This document shows, piece by piece, positions 7,068 through 15,717 of a DNA stretch of 44,970 nt. Under the pieces are notes generated by a model. That model was given only the letters and a program-made list of their open reading frames with translations. It made no database searches and had not been told where the DNA came from. Origin of the DNA: Planctomycetota bacterium (GTDB taxonomy: Bacteria; Planctomycetota; Planctomycetia; Pirellulales; UBA1268); assembly GCA_016872555.1 (NCBI GenBank), contig VGZO01000035.1:1-44970 (forward strand). The letters run 5' to 3'. A program made the position numbers and the translations under genes. The first letter of the stretch is position 1. Each line of letters starts with the position of its first letter.

Positions 7068-9020
7068 TTGCCTTCGCACCCGTCGTTCTCGTCCACCGAT
7101 GCCGATGCCACCCGCGTGCCGTCGGCTCCAACGCGCCGGTCGCCGGCCGGCGCCGGAGCACCCGGCGCCGGAGCACCCGGCGGCGGTGACACGCCGCGCG
7201 ACGGTCACGACGCCAAGGAGCGCGTCCGCGAGGCGACCGACATCGTCGATCTGGTCGGGTCGTACCTCGCCCTCCGCCGCACGGGCAAGACGCTCGTCGC
7301 CCGGTGCCCCTGGCACGACGATTCGCGCCCCAGCCTGTCGGTGAATCCCGAGCGGCAGACGTTCCGGTGTTGGGTCTGCAACATCGGCGGCGACGCGTTC
7401 AGCTTCCTGATGCGGATGGAGCGCCTCGAGTTCCGCGAAGCACTGGAAATGCTCGCCCAACGGGCCGGGATCGCGCTGGGGCGCGGCGATGACCAGCGCT
7501 CCGGCGAACGGGCCCTGCTCCGCGGGGCGCTGGAGTGGGCCGCGGGCCGCTATGCCTCCTGCCTCGCCGACGCACCCGAAGCGGCGGCGGCCAGGGCGTA
7601 TCTCCTCGAGCGCGGGCTGTCGGCGGCGACGATCACCCGGTTCGGCGTCGGATTCGCACCGGCCGGCTGGGATTGGCTCCTCCGCCAGGCCGCCGCCGCC
7701 GGACATTCCGTCGAGATCCTCGAGCAGGCGGGGCTGGTGATCGCCCGGGGGGAACGTCCCGGGCACTACGACCGGTTCCGCGAGCGTGTGATGTTTCCGA
7801 TCCGCGATCCGCAGGGCCGCTGCATCGCCTTCGGCGGCCGCGTGCTGCCGGGAAGCTCGGCAGACGTCGCCAAGTACATCAACAGTCCGGAGACGCCGCT
7901 GTTTTCCAAGAGCGGCACGCTGTACGGGCTCGACAGTGCCCGCGAGGCGATCGCCCGCTCGGGCCGGACGGTCGTCGTCGAGGGCTACATGGATTGCCTC
8001 GCCGCCCGGCAGGCGGGACACGGCGACGTGGTGGCGGTCCTCGGCACCGCCGTCGGCCAGCGTCATGCCCGGCTGCTCCGGCGCCACGCCGATCGGATCG
8101 TGTTGGTGCTCGACGGGGACGCGGCCGGCCGGCGGCGCGCCGACGAGGTGATGGATCTGCTCCTCACAGAGCCGGTCGACCTGAGGATCGCCCGCCTCCC
8201 GTCCGGCAGCGATCCGTGCGATCTGGTCATGTCCGACGGTGGATCGGCCCTCGGCGAGGTCGTCGATGCCGCCGTGGACGCGCTCGACTATCGCCTCGAC
8301 ACGAGCCTCGAACGTCTCGGCGACCGGCCCGCCGATCACGCGATCATCGCCGCGGTCGAGAGCGTCCTGACACCGCTGGCGCGGGTCTCCGCCGACGGGC
8401 CGCTCACCGACGGCCAGCGCCGTCTCCGCGAGGATCGGGTGCTCGGGAGGCTGTCGCGGCGCTTCGGTCTCGACACCGCCGGCCTCCGCCACCGGCTCGA
8501 GGAGCTGCGCGGCGGCGCACGGGCAGCGGCGGACCGACGCGATCCCGACGCTCCGCCGGATCGCGACGAGGATCCGGTGCCAGCGCTCACCCCGTGGGAC
8601 CGCGAGGTCCTCGAACTGGTCCTCGCGCTTCCCGACGGCAGCGGGCTCGTCGGCCGTCTCGGCGCCGACGACCTCGACTCACCGACCGGGCGCCACCTGC
8701 TCTCGGTCGCCGCCCGGTGCTGCGCGGGCGACGGCCGGGTCGCCCTCCACCGGCTCCTCGACGCGATCGACGACGAGCGCCTGCGCGGCGTCCTCGTCGG
8801 TCTCGACGAGGACGCCGCGGCGCGCCCCTTGCCGCCGGCCGAGCGGCTGGTCCACTGGGAGGAGAGCTGGCGCCGGCGGCGCGCCGACCACCTCACCCGT
8901 GCCAGCGTGAACGTCCTCAAGAGCGCGACCCTCGACGCGGGCGCGGAAACGGAACTGTTGGAGCGGCTCGTCGCCGAGCGGCGGGCCGCCGAGGGCATGT
9001 CCGAACCCAAGGAGGGGTGA
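7068..9020 (+). CDS. dnaG: DNA primase DnaG
   Basis: The protein is 650 aa from a TTG start. After a Pro/Ala/Gly-rich tail containing a short duplicated GAGAP segment, the CHC2 zinc-binding domain shows Cys80, His83, Cys101 and Cys104 (RCPWH to CWVC). The primase core follows: the YxxFRxRVMFPI region, FGGRVL, KYINSPETPLF, and the TOPRIM motifs EGYMD (about 304) and LVLDGDAAG. The C-terminal third is a poorly conserved helical region that should contact the replicative helicase. DnaG makes the RNA primers for replication. It lies directly before rpoD, the same order as in the E. coli macromolecular synthesis operon, with a 100-base gap. An alternative start is GTG at 7032 (12 residues longer). 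Confidence 0.95.
   Translation: MPSHPSFSSTDADATRVPSAPTRRSPAGAGAPGAGAPGGGDTPRDGHDAKERVREATDIVDLVGSYLALRRTGKTLVARCPWHDDSRPSLSVNPERQTFRCWVCNIGGDAFSFLMRMERLEFREALEMLAQRAGIALGRGDDQRSGERALLRGALEWAAGRYASCLADAPEAAAARAYLLERGLSAATITRFGVGFAPAGWDWLLRQAAAAGHSVEILEQAGLVIARGERPGHYDRFRERVMFPIRDPQGRCIAFGGRVLPGSSADVAKYINSPETPLFSKSGTLYGLDSAREAIARSGRTVVVEGYMDCLAARQAGHGDVVAVLGTAVGQRHARLLRRHADRIVLVLDGDAAGRRRADEVMDLLLTEPVDLRIARLPSGSDPCDLVMSDGGSALGEVVDAAVDALDYRLDTSLERLGDRPADHAIIAAVESVLTPLARVSADGPLTDGQRRLREDRVLGRLSRRFGLDTAGLRHRLEELRGGARAAADRRDPDAPPDRDEDPVPALTPWDREVLELVLALPDGSGLVGRLGADDLDSPTGRHLLSVAARCCAGDGRVALHRLLDAIDDERLRGVLVGLDEDAAARPLPPAERLVHWEESWRRRRADHLTRASVNVLKSATLDAGAETELLERLVAERRAAEGMSEPKEG
7150..7179. repeat. 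Two 15-bp direct repeats in the dnaG 5' end
   Basis: A 15-bp unit is repeated twice in frame within the low-complexity 5' end of dnaG, coding for the repeated GAGAP residues. It is probably a slippage product in a disordered tail. Confidence 0.6.
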
Positions 9021-9120
9021 GGATGCCCGCCTCGTCGCTGCAATCGGACCGTTCAGGCGCTGGCCAGAGCGGTTCCGGGGGGCGGTGTGCGAGGGGCGGT
9101 AGGATGGAAGGAGGCCCTGC

Positions 9121-10896
9121 ATGAACCACGTGACCACCACCTCGATCGATGACCGTGACCTCGCCGCGTTGCCCGCGGTCGACGGCCCCGACGCACCGCC
9201 GGGCGGCGGCAGCCCATCCGACCCCGCGCTGCCGCGCGGCACGGCGACGGGGATCGATGCCGACCTCGAGGCGCTGATCGTCACCGGGCGGCGTCAGGGC
9301 TACCTGACGTTCGACCAGGTCAACGCCTACCTGCCCGACGAAGCGGTCGATCCCGAGAAGATCGACACGCTGCTGGTGGCGCTCGAGGAGAAGGGGATCG
9401 ACCTCGTCGACACGCCGCCGGTCGCCCCGAGCCCCGCGGCTGCCGCGAGCGGCGCGCCCGCTCCGGCCGCGCCGCGGCCGGCACCGGCACGGCGCGACGA
9501 GGCGATCACGACCGCGCCGTCGAATGCCGGCAACGATCCGATCCGGATGTACTTGGCGCAGATGGCGGAGATCCCGCTCCTCACCCGCCCCGAGGAGATC
9601 GCGCTGGCGAAGCGCATCGAGGTCACCCGCAAGCGCTTCCGCCGGGCGATCCTCGGCTGCAGCTACTCGCTCCAGACCACCGTCGACACGCTCCGGCGGG
9701 TCCACGAAGGGAAGCTCCCCTTCGACCGCACGATCAAGGTGTCGCTCACCGAGCGGCTCACCAAGGAGCAGATCCAGGCGCGGATGCCGCACAACCTGAC
9801 GACGCTCGGCCACCTCATCGAGCGCAGTCGCGCCGACTTCCGCCGCCTCATCAGCCGCCGGACGACGGCCGACGAGGGGCGGCTGGCCCGCAGCCGTTTC
9901 CGCCGCACCCGGGCCAAGTCGCTCTCGCTCGTCGAGGAGCTGTCGCTGCGCACGCGCCGCGTGCAGCCACTGCTCAAGCTGCTCCGCGGGATGTCGACAC
10001 GGATGGACCGCCTTCAGCAGAGCCTGCGGGCCGACGACCTGTCGCGTGACGACCGGGCCGACATGCGCAAGGAGCTCCGAGACCTGATGCTCTCGACACT
10101 CGAGAGCCCACGGTCACTGCGGAAGCGGGTCGTCCTCCTCGAGCGGTTGCAGCAGGAGTACGAGGCGGCGAAGCGCTCGCTGTCGGCGGCGAATCTCCGC
10201 CTCGTCGTGTCGATCGCGAAAAAGTACCGCAACCGTGGCCTGTCGTTCCTCGACCTCATTCAGGAGGGAAACACCGGCCTGATGCGCGCGGTCGACAAGT
10301 ACGAGTACCGGCGCGGCTTCAAGTTTTCGACGTACGCAACGTGGTGGATCCGGCAGGCGATCACCCGGGCGATCGCCGACCAGGCGCGGACGATCCGCAT
10401 TCCGGTCCACATGATCGACGTTCTCTCGAAGCTCCGCACCGCGGGCAAGAAGCTGCTCCACGAGTTGGGGCGTGAACCGACCGCCGAGGAGATGGCGGCG
10501 GCGACTGGCACGCCCCTCGAGGAGGCAAGGCGCGTGCTCGACATGGGGCGGCAGCCGATGAGCCTCGACCGTCCGGTGGGTGAAAGCGAAGACGCGAGCT
10601 TCAGCGAGTTCGTCGAGGACGTCGGCGTCGAGAGCCCGGCGCAGGCGGCCACGAGCGGCCTGCTCCGTGACCGGATCGAGTCGCTCCTCAAGACCCTCAC
10701 CTACCGGGAGCGGGAGATCATCCGCCTGCGCTACGGCCTCTCCGACGGCTACACCTACACGCTCGAGGAGGTGGGGCGGATTTTCCGTGTCACCCGCGAG
10801 CGTGTCCGCCAGATCGAGGCCAAGGCCGTCAAGAAGCTCCAGCATCCGGTGCGGTCGCGCCAATTGGAGAGCTTCCTCGGTGGCATACCGCGCTGA
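9121..10896 (+). CDS. rpoD: Primary sigma factor RpoD (sigma-70/sigma-A)
   Basis: The protein is 591 aa. Region 1.1 is recognisable at about 45-100 ([21 protein letters not shown]), region 1.2 begins at DPIRMYL (Asp139), and a long, charged non-conserved region runs to about 345. Region 2 starts at [17 protein letters not shown] (about 357) and includes the -10 reading segment [14 protein letters not shown]; region 3 follows, and region 4.2 ends the protein with the helix-turn-helix [25 protein letters not shown]. All marks of a primary, not alternative, sigma factor are present. GGAGG precedes the ATG by 7 bases. A TAGGAT just upstream is too close to be a promoter, so the gene is probably cotranscribed with dnaG. 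Confidence 0.95.
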   Translation: MNHVTTTSIDDRDLAALPAVDGPDAPPGGGSPSDPALPRGTATGIDADLEALIVTGRRQGYLTFDQVNAYLPDEAVDPEKIDTLLVALEEKGIDLVDTPPVAPSPAAAASGAPAPAAPRPAPARRDEAITTAPSNAGNDPIRMYLAQMAEIPLLTRPEEIALAKRIEVTRKRFRRAILGCSYSLQTTVDTLRRVHEGKLPFDRTIKVSLTERLTKEQIQARMPHNLTTLGHLIERSRADFRRLISRRTTADEGRLARSRFRRTRAKSLSLVEELSLRTRRVQPLLKLLRGMSTRMDRLQQSLRADDLSRDDRADMRKELRDLMLSTLESPRSLRKRVVLLERLQQEYEAAKRSLSAANLRLVVSIAKKYRNRGLSFLDLIQEGNTGLMRAVDKYEYRRGFKFSTYATWWIRQAITRAIADQARTIRIPVHMIDVLSKLRTAGKKLLHELGREPTAEEMAAATGTPLEEARRVLDMGRQPMSLDRPVGESEDASFSEFVEDVGVESPAQAATSGLLRDRIESLLKTLTYREREIIRLRYGLSDGYTYTLEEVGRIFRVTRERVRQIEAKAVKKLQHPVRSRQLESFLGGIPR

Positions 10897-11020
10897 CCCC
10901 CGGCGCATGTGAGCGGTGGCCGTTCGACGGCTGGGCTGCCGGGCGACCGTCTGCCGTCGCCGCCTGCGGGCGGCGACGGCATGGCGGAGTCGACGTCGTG
11001 GACGCGCGTCGCGCGTCTGC

Positions 11021-11026
11021 TACACT
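11021..11026 (+). promoter_or_regulatory. Candidate -10 element for the zinc-ribbon gene
   Basis: TACACT lies 38 bases before the start codon. A weak TGGACG at 10999-11004, 16 bases upstream, could be the -35. Confidence 0.4.
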
Positions 11027-11064
11027 CCCCGCTGAGCCCCAGACCACCTCCGGTCAGTCGTTTC

Positions 11065-11772
11065 ATGCCCCTCGCCGTCACAGCCGACGCGATCCGCACG
11101 CTCCACCGCATGCAGCGGCAGCTCGCCGACCTGCGCGAGCAGATCGAGGCCGGGCCGCGGCGCGTCGCGGCCCGTGAGAAGCTCCTCGCCGCGGCCGAGG
11201 TCCGCCACACGACCGCCACCGACGACGTCCGCAAGGCGAAGATGGCGGCCGACCAGAAGCAGCTGCAGCTGAAGACGGCCGAAGCGAAAATCCGCGATCT
11301 GGAAGGCAAGCTCAACGCCTGCAAAACCAATCGCGAGTACCAGACGCTCAACGACCAGATCGCTGCGGACCGGATGGCGACGAAAGTCCTCGAAGACGAG
11401 ATCCTCGAGGCCCTCGAACGGATCGACACCGTCCGCAAGCTCGTGCCGGCCGCCGAGGCCGAGGTGGCGACGACCCGCAAGGCCCTCGCCGAGGCCAGGG
11501 CCGAGGTCGATGCCAAGGCGGCCCAGTTGGCCGCCGAGGTGACGCGGATCCAGCATGATCTGGAGGCGGCCGAGCAGGAGCTGCCCGAGGACTCGCGCGA
11601 CGTCTATCGCCGCGTCGTCCGCAGCAAGGGAGCCGATGCCATGGCACCGGCCGAGGGCGAGAGTTGCAGTGGCTGCTCCCAGCAGATCACCGGCAACATG
11701 GTGGCCGAGCTGGCCCAGGGAAGGGTCGTGGCCTGCCGCAGTTGCGGCCGCCTGCTCTATCTGGCGAAATAG
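11065..11772 (+). CDS. Coiled-coil protein with C-terminal C4 zinc ribbon
   Basis: The protein is 235 aa. Residues about 5-180 form a long charged helical hairpin (heptad-like, rich in Ala, Glu, Lys and Arg), with the conserved phrase ACKTNREYQTLNDQI near the turn. The C terminus carries a zinc ribbon with Cys201, Cys204, Cys224 and Cys227, matching the C4-type zinc ribbon family (COG1579), which is widespread but poorly characterised. A nucleic-acid or ribosome-associated role has been suggested for relatives. It sits between rpoD and greA on the same strand, consistent with an information-processing role. The ATG at 11065 was chosen because similarity begins there and a candidate -10 lies 38 bases before it. 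Confidence 0.85.
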   Translation: MPLAVTADAIRTLHRMQRQLADLREQIEAGPRRVAAREKLLAAAEVRHTTATDDVRKAKMAADQKQLQLKTAEAKIRDLEGKLNACKTNREYQTLNDQIAADRMATKVLEDEILEALERIDTVRKLVPAAEAEVATTRKALAEARAEVDAKAAQLAAEVTRIQHDLEAAEQELPEDSRDVYRRVVRSKGADAMAPAEGESCSGCSQQITGNMVAELAQGRVVACRSCGRLLYLAK

Positions 11773-11786
11773 GGGCTCCGGCCCCT
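11771..11786 (+). terminator. Stem-loop at the end of the zinc-ribbon gene
   Basis: AGGGGC, loop TCCG, GCCCCT: a 6-bp stem that overlaps the stop codon. Only a short TT follows, so it is at best a weak intrinsic terminator. Confidence 0.35.
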
Positions 11787-11792
11787 TACCCC

Positions 11793-11815
11793 GGCCGGGT
11801 GAGGCCTCCCCGGCC
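11793..11815 (+). terminator. Second stem-loop before greA
   Basis: GGCCGGG and CCCGGCC form a 7-bp GC stem with a 9-base loop, about 44 bases before the greA start. With the preceding hairpin it could terminate or attenuate transcription between the two genes. No U-tract follows. Confidence 0.35.
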
Positions 11816-11858
11816 ACCGTGAGTGCCGGTTCTTTTCTCACCGAGTGGAACGCTGCCG

Positions 11859-12341
11859 ATGTCCGACCGAATCCCGATGACCCGCGCCGGTTACGACAAG
11901 CTCAAGACCGAGGTCGAGCACCTCGATACCGTCGAGATGCCCCGGATCGCCGCCCGTGTCGCCGCTGCCCGGAGCGAGGGGGACCTCAGCGAGAATGCCG
12001 AGTACCACGGCGCCCGCGAGAGCCAGGGGATGCTCCAGGCGAAGATCAACCTCCTCCGCGACAAGCTCGCGCGGGCGGTGATCGTCGAGCGGCCGAAGGA
12101 AGCGACCGACGAGGTGGTGTTCGGGGCGACCGTGACCGTCAAGGACCTTTCGTTCGGCGACGAGGAGGTGTTCGTCCTCGTCGGCGCCGGCGAGGAGGAC
12201 TACGACGCGGGCAAGATCAACGTCGCCAGCCCGCTCGCCCAGGGGCTCCTTGGCCGCAAGGTCGGCGAGAAAGTCGACATCCAGGTGCCGGCCGGCACGA
12301 TGCGCTTCGAGATCCTCGGCGTCCGCTTCGAGGACGAATGA
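11859..12341 (+). CDS. greA: Transcription elongation factor GreA
   Basis: The protein is 160 aa, the usual length. The N-terminal coiled-coil finger contains the acidic tip region SEGDLSENAEYHGAR, where the Asp and Glu residues help RNA polymerase cleave backtracked RNA. The C-terminal FKBP-like domain ends with PAGTMRFEILGVRFED. GreA binds the secondary channel of RNA polymerase. An upstream in-frame start (11823) would add 12 residues unrelated to the family; MSDRIPMTRAGYDKL is the typical N terminus. It ends 10 bases from the stop of the convergent YggS-like gene. Confidence 0.95.
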   Translation: MSDRIPMTRAGYDKLKTEVEHLDTVEMPRIAARVAAARSEGDLSENAEYHGARESQGMLQAKINLLRDKLARAVIVERPKEATDEVVFGATVTVKDLSFGDEEVFVLVGAGEEDYDAGKINVASPLAQGLLGRKVGEKVDIQVPAGTMRFEILGVRFEDE

Positions 12342-12351
12342 CCACGGCGGG

Positions 12352-13086
12352 TCAGGCGGCGGGGCCGAGCCCCTCCCAGAGCGCTGAGCCGATCCGCACG
12401 ATCGTCGCCCCTTCGAGGATCGCGTCCTCGAAGTCGTCGCTCATCCCCATCGACAGCTCGGTGAGCCCGGGAACGAGCGGACGGAGCCGGTCGCGGAGCT
12501 CCCGGAGGGCGGCGAATTGACGCCGGGCGCGTCCGGCCGGGACACCGGGCTCCGGCGCCGATGCCATCCCCATCAGTCCGCAGGCGACCACCGAGCCGTC
12601 GGCGGGCCAGCCGGCCAGGAGCGGTTCGACCTCCTCCGGCGGCAGGCCGGTGCGGGCGGCGCTGCCGGTGAGATCGACCTCGACGAGGACGCGCGCGATG
12701 TGATTTGCCGAGCGCGCCTCGCGCCAGAGGCTGTCGAGCAGCCGTGGGCTGTCGAGAGAATGGATCAGGTGGCAGACGGGGAGCGTGCGCTGCACCTTGT
12801 TGCGCTGCAGGTGCCCGACGAGGTGCCAGCGAACGCTGTCGCCGAGGTCGGCGAGCGACGCGGCACGCGCCCAGAGCTGCTGCGGACGGCTCTCGGCCAG
12901 GTCGCCACAGCCGGCCATCACCAACTCGCGCGCCCGCCCGGGATCGACCGACTTGGTCACCCCGACGAGGCGCACCGCCTCGGGCGGGCGGGCCGCCCGG
13001 TCGCAGGCGGTCGCGATCCGTTCGCGGACCCGCTCCAAATTGCCGCGGACCGTCGCCATGCCCGCGCCTCGCGCCGTTCCCGTCAT
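12352..13086 (-). CDS. YggS/PROSC family PLP-binding protein
   Basis: The protein is 244 aa, a TIM-barrel of the alanine-racemase fold I/III type that binds pyridoxal phosphate without known catalysis and helps vitamin B6 homeostasis. Landmarks are [10 protein letters not shown] with the PLP lysine at Lys45, the phrase [19 protein letters not shown], and the C-terminal [28 protein letters not shown]-like block. The start at 13086 was chosen because ATG overlaps the TGA of the upstream gene (ATGA). A second methionine at 13059 (MATVRGN) is closer to the usual N terminus and may be the real one. It is transcribed with the unrecognised 591-aa gene. Confidence 0.9.
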   Translation of the reverse strand: [244 protein letters not shown]

Positions 13087-14858
13087 TCGATCTCGATCGA
13101 CCGGCCGACACGGCCCCGCGGCTTGATCCGGCCGACGACCAATTCGCACGATACGTTGCAGCCGAGCAGCGTCCGGTTGCGGGGCTCGTCGAGGGCCCGG
13201 TACACGAGCCACTGTTCGACGCCCGCCTGCACACGGTAGCCGACCGCCTCGTGCCGGCCGAGGATCCGCCGCGTGTCGGCGATGGTCAGCTGCCGCCACG
13301 TCACCGGCCCGGCGGCGCGGCGCCGGTCGCCCTCGATCCACAGCGGTGCATACAGCCTGCCACCGCTGCCGGCGTGACGGAGCCGGAGCACGCTGTCGCT
13401 GTCGGCTGATCCGACGACGACCGCCAACTCGCCCGGAGCCGGTGCCACGGTCCACTCGGGTAGCGCCAAGGGCAGCAGCGCGGCACGCGGCTTGCCGTCG
13501 GCGAGCAGCCGCTCGCGCGTCTCGTCGTTCCCGGCGGCGGAGAACGTCGGGGCGATCGACAGCCGCGACTCGGCGGTCAGCGCCCCCTCGGCGCCGGGCA
13601 GGATGACGGCGTCACCGAACAGCACGACCCGGTCGGCCGCGAGGACGACGACCTGCCGCTGCAGTTCGCCGCCGCCGGCGAGAGACCGGGCGATCTCGAG
13701 GAACGTGCCGTGCCTGCAGGGGGCGCAGCTGGAAAACCGCCACGGCCCGTCGGCGGCGACGGCAACGCCGTCGATCGCGACGTCCAATGGCCACGGCCCG
13801 GAGACGAGCAAACGCCGGCCGACGGCCACTTCGAGCCACGGAGTCTCGCGTTGCCAATCGACGAACACGCGGAGGTCATCGGCGCCCCATCCGGATCGGA
13901 TCACCGCCTGGCAGCCGTCGGCGAGCGGCAGTTCGCGGGGCAGCAGTCGCCCCGCCTGCCGTTCTTCTCCGGCCTTCGTCCCACGCTGGATCCGGTGGAC
14001 GGTGGCGCGCGCCCGGCGGCCCTGCCCCGCGACCGCAGCCACGAGTGACTCCAGCGCGGGCCCGGTCCGGCCGTCAGGCCCCGGGCAACGGGCCTGCGGG
14101 CCGAGCAGCGCCAGGGCCGTCCGGCAGGCGGACCGGAAGCGGGTCTCGGTCGCGCGGTTCCAGGCGGCCTGGCCACCGCAGGCGTCGACGGCCGCCCGCG
14201 TGTCGGCCCAGCTCGCGACCCGCGCCACCCGTGCGCTCCCCGACGGCCCATGGCCGGCGAGCAGCGCGCCGTCGTCCCCGGTCGACCGCGCGATGTCGGC
14301 CTCGATGGCCGCGCGGGCCTGGTCGCCGAGACGCCGCACCGCGTCGACGTCAGCCAACAGCGTGCCCGCGACGAGAAGGCACCGGGCGGCGCCAGCGTCG
14401 CCGCCGGCGAGCGCGTCGCGGGCCGGGCCCACCGCCTCCTCGAACGCCGCGTGAAGGGGGTATTCGCGGGGATCGTGCGATCGTCGGAGACGCGTCGCCA
14501 CGGCGATTCCCCACGCCACTCCTTCGGTCATCAGCCACCGGTCGATTCCGGTGCTGGCCTCGGCATGGGCGACGCACTTGGCGAGGCAGGCCTCGAGGCG
14601 CCTGCCGTGCCGGCCCGGGTCGCCGATCGCAACGGCGAGGCGCCGCAGCCATTTTCGGCCATCATCGCGCGAAACCGCGGCGGCCAGCGCGGCGAGCCGT
14701 CGCTCCGTCTTGCGGCGCGTCACCCGTGGGGCGCTTCCGTGCCCGCTGGCAAGCGCGCCACGTTCGCCATTGCCGCCGAGGTAGCCGTTGGGCGAGGCCG
14801 TCAGGCGGCCGTTGCCCGTCGTCGCTCCGTGATCGCCGGAAACCCCCCGCCGCGCCAT
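13083..14858 (-). CDS. Unrecognised 591-aa protein, helical N half and beta-rich C half
   Basis: I do not recognise a family with confidence. Residues about 50-300 are Ala/Arg-rich and look alpha-helical. From about residue 330 the sequence becomes beta-rich (VFVDWQRETPWLEVAVGRRLLVSG type strands) and ends with WRQLTIADTRRILG and VGYRVQAGVEQWLVYRAL. A helical toroid followed by a beta-sandwich recalls heparinase II/III-like and related polysaccharide lyases, but no catalytic motif can be named and the match is by overall texture only. No signal peptide is seen; the first 40 residues are low complexity. It overlaps the YggS-like gene by 4 bp, so the two are translationally coupled. It is divergent from the YdjY gene. 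Confidence 0.7.
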   Translation of the reverse strand: MARRGVSGDHGATTGNGRLTASPNGYLGGNGERGALASGHGSAPRVTRRKTERRLAALAAAVSRDDGRKWLRRLAVAIGDPGRHGRRLEACLAKCVAHAEASTGIDRWLMTEGVAWGIAVATRLRRSHDPREYPLHAAFEEAVGPARDALAGGDAGAARCLLVAGTLLADVDAVRRLGDQARAAIEADIARSTGDDGALLAGHGPSGSARVARVASWADTRAAVDACGGQAAWNRATETRFRSACRTALALLGPQARCPGPDGRTGPALESLVAAVAGQGRRARATVHRIQRGTKAGEERQAGRLLPRELPLADGCQAVIRSGWGADDLRVFVDWQRETPWLEVAVGRRLLVSGPWPLDVAIDGVAVAADGPWRFSSCAPCRHGTFLEIARSLAGGGELQRQVVVLAADRVVLFGDAVILPGAEGALTAESRLSIAPTFSAAGNDETRERLLADGKPRAALLPLALPEWTVAPAPGELAVVVGSADSDSVLRLRHAGSGGRLYAPLWIEGDRRRAAGPVTWRQLTIADTRRILGRHEAVGYRVQAGVEQWLVYRALDEPRNRTLLGCNVSCELVVGRIKPRGRVGRSIEIE

Positions 14859-14961
14859 GACCTTCCCTTGGCCCCGCCAGCAGGGGCGGGGGACCGTTGG
14901 AGGAACGTGCCGAAACGGGGGTATCGTACTGGTCTGCACCCCCTCCATCCACAGGCCCGAC

Positions 14962-15717
14962 ATGCTTCCTTTCCCGCAGTTGCCACGCCGGTCTTTCCTC
15001 ACGCTCCTCGGTACCGCCGCCGTGGCGCTGGCCGCTTGCCGGCATCCTCTCCTGGCCGACGAGGAGGCCAGCCCGCCGCCGGTCGATCGTCACCCGGAGC
15101 TCGAGCGCCTTGCCCCGGCCGAGGAGGTGTGGATCGACCTGCCCGCGAAGCGCGTCGTCGTCGGCGGTCTGGTCGTCCTCGACGAGGGGCCGCTCGAGTT
15201 CTTCGCCTGCCCGCGGCACACGAAGGAGCACGAGTCGATCGTCGCCGTCAACGCCTCGGCGCGCCTCGTCCACGCCGCCCTGCTGGCGATCGGCCTCGAG
15301 CCGGGGAAGCCGGTGTCGTTCGATCCGGAGTACGCCGCCGCCAGCGGTCCGGCACTGCGGCTGACGATGCGCTGGAAGGACGCGGCCGGCGGCGCCCACG
15401 AGGCCGACGCGCGCAGCTGGGTGCGCGAGACGCGCACCGGCAAGGAATTGGCCACCGACTGGGTGTTCGCCGGGAGCGGACTGTGGACCGACGCCGACGG
15501 CCGCGAGCACTACCAGGCCGATGCCGGCGACTTCATCAGCGTCTCCAACTTCCCCACCGCGACCCTCGATCTGCCGATCGAGAGCTCGCAGTCCAACGAG
15601 GCGCTGTTGTTCGACGTCTTTCCCGGCCGGGTGCCGCCGGTCGGCACGGTGCTCGATATCGTCATCACCCGCGCCGTGCCAGCGCGACCGGCCTCCGCGC
15701 CGCCCGCCGGGCGCTGA
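14962..15717 (+). CDS. Tat-exported YdjY-domain protein
   Basis: The protein is 251 aa. The N terminus has a twin-arginine signal (PRRSFLTLLG) followed by a hydrophobic stretch ending AACRHPLLA; the Cys is a possible but weak lipobox. The body matches the YdjY domain: WIDLPAKRVVVGGLVVLDEGPLEFFACPRHTKEHESIVAV, then the NASARLVHAALLAIGLEPGKPV segment. The family is frequent in planctomycetes as secreted proteins of unknown function. Export as a folded, perhaps metal-binding, protein is inferred from the Tat signal. A TATCGT at 14922 could be a -10. The gene ends exactly against the stop codon of the convergent hemQ gene. Confidence 0.8.
   Translation: MLPFPQLPRRSFLTLLGTAAVALAACRHPLLADEEASPPPVDRHPELERLAPAEEVWIDLPAKRVVVGGLVVLDEGPLEFFACPRHTKEHESIVAVNASARLVHAALLAIGLEPGKPVSFDPEYAAASGPALRLTMRWKDAAGGAHEADARSWVRETRTGKELATDWVFAGSGLWTDADGREHYQADAGDFISVSNFPTATLDLPIESSQSNEALLFDVFPGRVPPVGTVLDIVITRAVPARPASAPPAGR

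Noticed and set aside
9100-9105. TAGGAT as a promoter for rpoD
   Set aside because: It is only 15 bases before the ATG; transcription would start within or after the ribosome binding site.
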